DNA of 34,509 bases from Mnemiopsis leidyi (taxonomy: Eukaryota > Ctenophora > Tentaculata > Lobata > Bolinopsidae): positions 143,149 to 177,657 of the forward strand of contig JH152695.1 in assembly GCA_000226015.1 (NCBI GenBank), given 5' to 3'. The translations under genes and the position numbers were made by a program. How positions within the stretch are numbered: position 1 is the first letter of the stretch; each line of letters begins with the position of its first letter. The notes below the pieces were generated by a model. The model was given only the letters and a program-made list of their open reading frames with translations. It was not told the DNA's origin and did no database searches. Positions 30,701-34,509 of the stretch are shown here, one piece after another.

Positions 30701-31971
30701 TTCAAAAAAATCCTATAAATCCTAAAATTTTTTGATGACATCATCATTGGCCAAACCCCCCTCCCCCCTCGTCATCAATCGTAATCATTTGGAAACCCCC
30801 CCCAAGGTGATGACGTCATATGTGAACGACCCCTTGGAGTAAAATCAACGTGATAGTTGAGGAAGACTCACTGAAATTCTTAACGTGGGCAAGTTAAAAT
30901 AATATTAAGGTGATAATCGCGGTAGATTTACTAAAATTCATAACGACGGCCGATGAAAATAAACTTAACGCGATAATTGCAGTAGACTCACTTAATTTCT
31001 TGATGTTAGGCCGATAGAAGTAGACTTGAAGCGGCTTCTTCTCGACAACCCTCTTCTTGCATTCTGGCTGTTTGCCAACTTCACTAGACGAGTCGATAAC
31101 CTGTTTCTTCCACTTCTTTACCAAGTTCCTGGACTGCTCCACTACTCGCTCGTTTTCATTGTTCTTGAAGCCGTTAATCAGCTTACCAATACCTGTTTCC
31201 TAATGGGAGTTGATGGTTAACACCATCCTATACTGTTCGTTACAATTATTGAATCTTGATAAAATCTGATAGGCTAAGTGTAGTAGGGAGTGTGCCTGGC
31301 CCTCGAAACATTTTTTATTTTGGATCTCAATTTCTACTTCCACGAGAAGTTTTCAACAAATCTCCTTGTTCATGAAGACGTCATATATGAGCTGCAGAGA
31401 AGATATGAAATTCTTAAATTGGGGCTAAGCTCGATACTGTCCCTTAAAAAACCAAATGCATCTCAGGACCAGCATTTCTCAGTATTTGCAAGAGGTATTT
31501 TGGGGGAAAATTACACAATAAAATTAAAGAAAAGAAATGCTCTAGCAACTCCAACAAAATAAACAAGCGACTCCAAGAGGAAGATCTAGGGTATGTTTTA
31601 AGCTGTTTAATAAAGTTAATAGAGTTGATTGCAAACAAACCTTCAATATTCCCACCGTCATTTCATACCCGTCTAGCTTGCCAAAAATCTTCACATAAAA
31701 CTTGGTCTGAAGTTTTAGTCGTTTCAAATAAAACTGCCCAGGACGAAGCCGGATGTGAAAACGCTGTGAGATTCATGCGTTATCGCACGTGATCTTTAAA
31801 ATAATCGGACCACGAAAAACTAGCGGAAAGTGGGAAAACAAGATAAAAAAGCTCGATATTATGACAAATAGGAATTTCAGGTAGAGTGTTGTCGCTTACT
31901 GGATGACCAGGTTGTTTCAGCAGTTTACTAAGATTTGTCACTTTCTTCTTTATTTTCTCTTCATCGCTCAT
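24556..31971 (-). CDS. ELOA: Elongin A-like protein (8 exons, compact)
   Basis: Large subunit of the Elongin (SIII) complex, which stimulates RNA polymerase II elongation and, with Elongin B/C and CUL5, ubiquitinates stalled Pol II in the nucleus. Exons: 31900-31971, 31641-31706, 30992-31199, 27593-27698, 27131-27183, 26483-26571, 25276-25357, 24556-24701. They total 822 nt, i.e. 273 residues plus TAA, with all intron phases agreeing. Residues about 25-90 form a TFIIS N-terminal domain (EMTVGILK then ETGIGKLINGF and SRNLVKKWKK). Residues 118-127, SLKDLAMRVL, fit the BC box. CTAEQLNLIEHRNP and WKKLVESEF...SWKTMY match the Elongin A domain. Human Elongin A is over 750 residues; its long disordered centre is absent here or lies in undetected exons within 27699-30991. 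TCEA was considered, but the BC box and Elongin A domain exclude it. Confidence 0.85.
24817..25080. mobile_element. hAT-type MITE
   Basis: 264 bp bounded by a perfect 8-bp target duplication GTTTCAGC (24809-24816 and 25081-25088). Imperfect terminal inverted repeats CAGTGGCGTAACGTTGTAAC and the complement of the right end match at 16 of 20 positions. CAGTGGCG ends and 8-bp duplications are typical of the hAT superfamily. No coding capacity; it sits in ELOA intron 7. Confidence 0.9.
25276..25357 (-). CDS. ELOA: ELOA exon 7: charged helix
   Basis: 82 nt, acceptor ATTCTTCAG, donor GCAG|GTACAT, phase 1 out. Encodes DKVIERKEKLKRLTNSIAS..., the basic helix that follows SWxxMY in the family. Confidence 0.82.
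25440..25864. repeat. 46-bp minisatellite, about 9 copies
   Basis: Units containing GATATCCGTTATTTAGTAGC and GTAATTGTAAACTAGATGCC with period 46 (for example CTAG at 25541 and 25587). The first copies are the most diverged. Confidence 0.96.
25872..26003. repeat. About 68-bp tandem duplication
   Basis: Two copies containing GATTTTCTTGGGTCTAAAG and CTCATCTTATGT (first about 25872-25935, second 25938-26003). Confidence 0.88.
26130..26482. repeat. 80-bp minisatellite, about 4.5 copies, starting at ELOA exon 6 donor
   Basis: GGAAGAAAAA recurs at 26211, 26291 and 26371 (period 80). On the minus strand the first unit starts with the donor GTAGGACTT; later units have GATAGGACTT there, so they lack the GT. 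Open frames crossing it are not conserved between copies (80 is not a multiple of three). Confidence 0.95.
26483..26571 (-). CDS. ELOA: ELOA exon 6: Elongin A domain core
   Basis: 89 nt, acceptor CACATCAG, donor TACTGG|GTAGGA. Encodes VWKKLVESEF...GDSWKTMYW, keeping the W-K, F and S-W-x-x-M-Y pattern of the domain. An 80-bp minisatellite begins at its donor. Confidence 0.87.
27131..27183 (-). CDS. ELOA: ELOA exon 5 (53-nt micro-exon)
   Basis: Acceptor CCCCTCAG, donor CTAG|GTAAAT. Encodes CTAEQLNLIEHRNPSIL, matching the 'C-P-EQL-RIE--NP' segment of Elongin A. Its phases (2 in, 1 out) connect exons 4 and 6 exactly, which those two cannot do directly. Confidence 0.88.
27184..27592 (-). other. 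ELOA intron 4
   Basis: 409 nt of AT-rich intron; nothing else seen. Confidence 0.7.
27593..27698 (-). CDS. ELOA: ELOA exon 4: BC box
   Basis: 106 nt, acceptor CTACCAG, donor TTGAA|GTGAGT. Encodes YSLKDLAMRVLVQNVDSI then HTGNLTCETLKPALL. SLKDLAMRVL fits [TSAP]Lxxx[CSA]xxx-hydrophobic, the Elongin C-binding box, here with Ala instead of the usual Cys. Confidence 0.88.
27699..28150 (-). other. ELOA intron 3, distal part
   Basis: No exon that I can support. Sequence conservation would be needed to find any central ELOA exons here. Confidence 0.5.
28150..28420. repeat. AACTCTAAA-rich diverged repeats, left of ORF1 remnant
   Basis: Copies of an AAACTCTAAAtcAATTTTGGG / GGGTCCCTATT sequence at about 28155-28225 and 28337-28405. 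A third copy lies right of the ORF1 remnant at about 29826-29900. Confidence 0.7.
28628..29565 (+). pseudogene. Broken non-LTR retrotransposon ORF1-like
   Basis: Transposon-derived, antisense inside ELOA intron 3. It opens at ATG 28628/28631 (MSGSAQFSANKYLEEIGETG). It shifts frame around 28755-28790 into the frame giving CRVFGVDGAKNLSPSALNKHFF, and is interrupted by TAG at 28999-29001. It then reopens through a polar coiled-coil stretch into an RRM-like tail (RPIIFSVRSSDIANQILKKA, then YISPNRTREERVARQKL). This is the layout of L1/CR1-type ORF1 proteins, which bind RNA and chaperone nucleic acid. No ORF2 (endonuclease/reverse transcriptase) is present, so the element is truncated and dead. The end (29460-29600) decays into GGCGACACGCACTGTACAGC-like short repeats. 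The clade is uncertain. Confidence 0.75.
29566..30354. other. ELOA intron 3, mid part
   Basis: AT-rich, with one AACTCTAGAAAACTATATATCTATTTTGGG repeat copy (about 29835-29890). Nothing else supported. Confidence 0.5.
30355..30991 (-). repeat. About 60-bp tandem repeat carrying splice donors, split by a MITE
   Basis: Diverged units with GTGAGT or GTAAAT at the same internal position: 30986-30991 (the used donor), 30926-30931, 30867-30872, and 30355-30360 beyond the MITE. Spacing is 60 and 59 nt before the insertion. Confidence 0.85.
30385..30835. mobile_element. MITE with 25-bp terminal inverted repeats
   Basis: 451 bp. The left end AAGGGGTCGTTCACATATGA plus AGTCA (30385-30409) matches the complement of the right end (30811-30835) at 24 of 25 positions. 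The interior is A/T- and C-run-rich without an ORF. No clear target duplication is visible (flanks TAA and TTG around the GGGGTC...GACCCC core). GGGGTC-type ends recall PIF/Harbinger-related families such as ISL2EU, IS4EU or Spy; that assignment is tentative. Confidence 0.88.
30992..31199 (-). CDS. ELOA: ELOA exon 3: TFIIS N-domain, second part
   Basis: 208 nt, acceptor CCATTAG, donor TTAA|GTGAGT, phase 1 out. ETGIGKLINGF and VVEQSRNLVKKWKKQV are the diagnostic helices; a Lys/Glu-rich linker follows. The last about 30 nt lie inside the first unit of a 60-bp tandem repeat. Confidence 0.85.
31641..31706 (-). CDS. ELOA: ELOA exon 2: TFIIS N-domain, first part
   Basis: 66 nt, acceptor ACTTCAG, donor TTGAAG|GTTTGT, phase 0. 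Encodes ...KIFGKLDGYEMTVGILK, equivalent to the 'LxxLPxTxxIL' segment of the family. Confidence 0.8.
31900..31971 (-). CDS. ELOA: ELOA exon 1: start and N-terminus
   Basis: ATG at 31971-31969, 24 codons (MSDEEKIKKKVTNLSKLLKQ...), donor CCA|GTAAGC, phase 0. It corresponds to the helix preceding the TFIIS N-terminal domain. Confidence 0.75.
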
Positions 31972-32422
31972 CACTTGCTTGTGAAACAGGTATTATAACT
32001 TTTTGAGAGACGAAGTATGCTAAGAAAGTGTTGATTATGGTAAGGTGATATCATGAAATATGAGTTATCGAAAGAAATTAAGACCAAGGGTAAATAGTGA
32101 AATTCGACGCCATGATAAAATAGGAGTACACACGATGGTTGAATTGTTGAAAAGGAACAAAGCAGACCACACAAACATATACGTCAACAAGAGAATCAAA
32201 AAAATAAGTACCATTATAGCACAATATGTTATCGCATAATTATCAGTAATTTCACTTCAAATAGATTGTTACAGAATCTGCTCTTTACTCTTTAGATTAT
32301 TGCCACTAACATTGGAATTTACAGAAGCTGACAATAAGCTTTTAAAAAACGTCAACAACAGAGTAATATAAGGTAAATTTTCAATTCGTCTGAATAAAAC
32401 AGTTCAATCATAACGCCATCAA
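31972..32422 (-). other. Intergenic region between BTB gene and ELOA
   Basis: About 450 bp between the BTB gene stop and the ELOA ATG, so it should hold the BTB 3' UTR, the ELOA promoter and its 5' UTR. I see no defined element in it. Confidence 0.5.
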
Positions 32423-32870
32423 TTATTGCATTATTAACAGTAATTTTACATTAAAATTAATGTAAACAGATTCTGCTTCTCTAGACCAGATATGTTTACC
32501 GTAAGTTTTATCTGGATCAGAGTCAGTAGCAAAGTTAAAGTTGAGAACAGTCACTTTGTTACACACGATGTTAAGGTGTGTAGAAGTTTTGTTTATTATC
32601 CAGTGTTTAACTTTGTCAGGTGGAACATTGTTCAGGAACTGTACATTGTAATCATCTACAGTACATACCTCAATGTAATAACTCCACTGACTGCTGGTTG
32701 TATTTTCACATCTCATTGCAAACCATCTCCCAACACGTCCTCCTTCTTCAGATACAAGATTATAACACACATAAATATATTTCTCTGTACCTCATTATCT
32801 GTTGTTATAAATTGTAGTGTGTTATCAGATATCAGGGGGTATGTGTTACAATCTACAGCTTGTATCCAAC
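32423..32870 (-). CDS. BTB gene exon 3 with apparent frameshift
   Basis: Acceptor TATTTCCAG, phase-compatible with exon 2. The entry frame (WIQAVDCNTYPLISDNTLQF...) stops at 32713. A second frame picks up at about 32790 (TEKYIYVCYNLVSEEGG...) and stays open to TAA at 32423. Losing one GT from the ACACAC run at 32765-32770, or gaining one base nearby, would restore continuity. The 3' limit could instead be a donor near 32461. Confidence 0.55.
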
Positions 32871-34464
32871 CTGGAAATATAACAAACTTTAGTTTTATCT
32901 GAAGTTTAGATAACATGTGTATTACATAACTTCAACAAGTTAACAGCTTTCTGAATGTTAGTGTAAAAATTAATACAATATAAAAATATTAACCATACAA
33001 CCTACATAAACAAAATTGAACACTTTATAAACTATAAAACACAGGGTGACCCTCTAAATTATTCTCATAAAGATTGTTGTGCTGCATTATTGCCAACCAT
33101 GTGTTGCTGATTTTACCAAATAATGAGACAGATTTGCGGCAGCCGTAATTATTCCAGTCTTACCTTTATTAGGATTTAAAAGACAAGAAAGTAGACATGT
33201 TAACAGTCACGTTGACGAACAAGTAGACACACACGTTAACAGATACGTTAACACACACGTTAACAGACATGTCTGTAGATTGTACAAAGTATGTTGATGT
33301 TGTTTACAGTTCAAATATGCACGCTCAAATATTTTACCTCGTTCTGGCTCTACATCTGTTTGAGTAGAAACTTCTGGAAAATCCTCATCATCACTGTCAT
33401 CTTCATCATCATCTTCACATTCCTCAGTAGTTTCAACCAAATCAACAACGTTTTCAGAACTACTGGCTTCTGTGCCACTATTAGGACGAACAAACTTTGT
33501 CACAACTTCTTTTACTTCGTCACATTCAGAAAGTTCTGAAATTTCTAACAGCAAGTTTGCGGCGTCATCAAAATTATCAGGATGGTCCTGACGAAATTTT
33601 TGGACGTCACATGCTTCCAATAGGTACATAGCATTTTTATCCAAATTTTTGCACTTCAAATTCATCGTCAAATGAGACGTGAGTGGCACCATTATCAGAC
33701 TGAAATCGTTTCTAGCCATAGAAAGTGACATTTCGAGCTGACGTTTAGAAAGTTCAGCAAAATCCGCCATGTATCTTTGAAGAAACATCTTTCTTGAAAT
33801 ATCTCTCGACATCAGGTTCTTCACAAAGCAGGTAACATAGCGAGTTTGTTTAAGATTATAGTGAGCTCGACTGGCTATCTCACACGCAAACAAAACTTCC
33901 TGATATGAGTTGTTTGTAAAGTTCAAAACGTCCCTTTTGTAAAACTTGAAACACCATTTTGTTAACCAGGAGACTTCAAATACGTGAGACATTTTATTTA
34001 CATCTTCAAATATTTGTTTCTGTAGAGTACCAACGTCTCCAGTATAGATACTATCTACAAAACAATTTACTGCTCCAGCAGTAAAGTCATCCATCTCCAG
34101 AGATGACTGTGGGGGAACTTGTTTTAGTTTAATTTTATCAGAGTCTAAAATGTTATCTTAATTAACAATATTAGAGTTGAGTACTTATAAAGAAAACTAT
34201 GATACATGACAGTGAGGAAAATAAAGCTGTAATAAGAATACGATTAAAGTAGGAACTAACTTTTACCAACAAAACAAAATAACAACAAAATACCTGATGT
34301 AATTCCGAGGTTAATCTGTCTATGACTGGACTATTGAGGGACATTATTACAGAATTAGTTCTTATTTCTTGTCCGTTTTTTAAGTTTAGTATCAAGTTTC
34401 CATGTACTGGAGAATTTAGATACTTTTTACTAAATTTAGCTGGTACTCGGATGTTGGCGACCAT
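32423..34464 (-). CDS. BTB/POZ-domain protein (at least 3 exons)
   Basis: BTB proteins usually dimerise and often serve as CUL3 substrate adaptors; which role applies here is unknown. Exons: 34294-34464 (ATG 34464), 33338-34106, and about 32423-32870. Exons 1 and 2 join in phase 0. BTB residues span roughly 20-110: HGNLILNLKNGQEIRTNSVIMS, then after the junction DDFTAGAVNCFVDSIYTGDV. A helical BACK-like stretch follows (CEIASRAHYNLKQTRYVTCF and onward), then an acidic run (ECEDDDEDDSDDEDFPEV) at about 286-305. Exon 3 enters in the right phase (G|GTTGG gives GWIQAVDCN) but needs a frame change near 32765-32790 to reach the long downstream frame. The C-terminal beta-rich region is not a domain I recognise; no Kelch repeats are seen. 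Confidence 0.8.
33199..33262. repeat. ACGTTAACA-type short tandem repeat
   Basis: Repeats of CACACGTTAACAGA and variants in BTB gene intron 2, about 75 nt downstream of the exon 2 donor. Confidence 0.8.
33338..34106 (-). CDS. BTB gene exon 2: rest of BTB, BACK-like helices, acidic stretch
   Basis: 769 nt, acceptor CCCCCACAG, donor CGAG|GTAAAA, phase 1 out. The exon is in frame from its first base (SSLEMDDFTAG), so the in-frame Met at 34094 is not the start. Confidence 0.88.
34294..34464 (-). CDS. BTB gene exon 1: start and first half of BTB domain
   Basis: 57 codons from ATG at 34464 (context GAACAGAACATGGTC), donor CATCAG|GTATTT, phase 0. Confidence 0.82.
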
Positions 34465-34509
34465 GTTCTGTTCCCTGCTTATTGGAATGTTTAAATTTAG
34501 AGGGAGACA

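Noticed and set aside
30894..31971. TFIIS (TCEA) as the identity of the minus-strand gene
   Set aside because: The N-terminal domain alone fits both, but the downstream exons carry a BC box and an Elongin A domain, not the TFIIS central or zinc-ribbon domains.
33291..33539. Plus-strand ORF rich in Phe/Ile
   Set aside because: Complement of the acidic stretch of the BTB gene exon 2.

Overview
The window is animal nuclear DNA. Its genes are split by GT-AG introns, many introns are filled with tandem repeats, and it carries several small transposons and a tRNA-derived SINE. The gene models and repeat style suggest an invertebrate; I cannot fix the phylum from the sequence alone.

Layout. (1) 847-15916, plus strand: a Pumilio-type RNA-binding protein in 13 exons with fully consistent intron phases. 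All eight Puf repeats and the stop codon are present; the extreme N-terminus may lie left of the window. A 3' UTR follows, with a poly(A) signal at 17009-17014 and UGUANAUA elements, the motif this protein family binds. (2) 17.0-24.3 kb: no gene seen. It holds AT-rich sequence, a mosaic of short GC-rich dispersed and inverted repeats with a 14-N assembly gap (20.0-22.2 kb), a tRNA-derived SINE (22.8-23.2 kb) and a perfect 28-bp-arm palindrome (23.4 kb). (3) 24556-31971, minus strand: a compact eight-exon gene that I read as Elongin A (TFIIS N-terminal domain, BC box, Elongin A domain). Its phases close into a 273-residue protein. Its introns carry a hAT-like MITE, a second MITE with 25-bp terminal inverted repeats, an antisense broken non-LTR retrotransposon ORF1 and four tandem arrays. 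(4) 32423-34464, minus strand: a BTB-domain gene in at least three exons, with an apparent frameshift in the third.

The gene functions are not obviously linked: 3' UTR-dependent mRNA repression (Pumilio), Pol II elongation and Elongin BC/CUL5 ubiquitination (Elongin A), and a BTB protein of unknown partner. Pumilio and Elongin A are convergent; the BTB gene and Elongin A are head-to-tail, about 450 bp apart.

The most unusual signal is that minisatellites repeatedly begin at, or just after, 5' splice sites. In three cases the repeat unit carries the splice-donor motif itself, giving arrays of potential alternative donors: 26 units of 12 bp at 964, about four units of 60 bp at 30992, and three units of 44 bp at 24560. 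Two more arrays (9926 and 26482) start within 10 nt of a donor.
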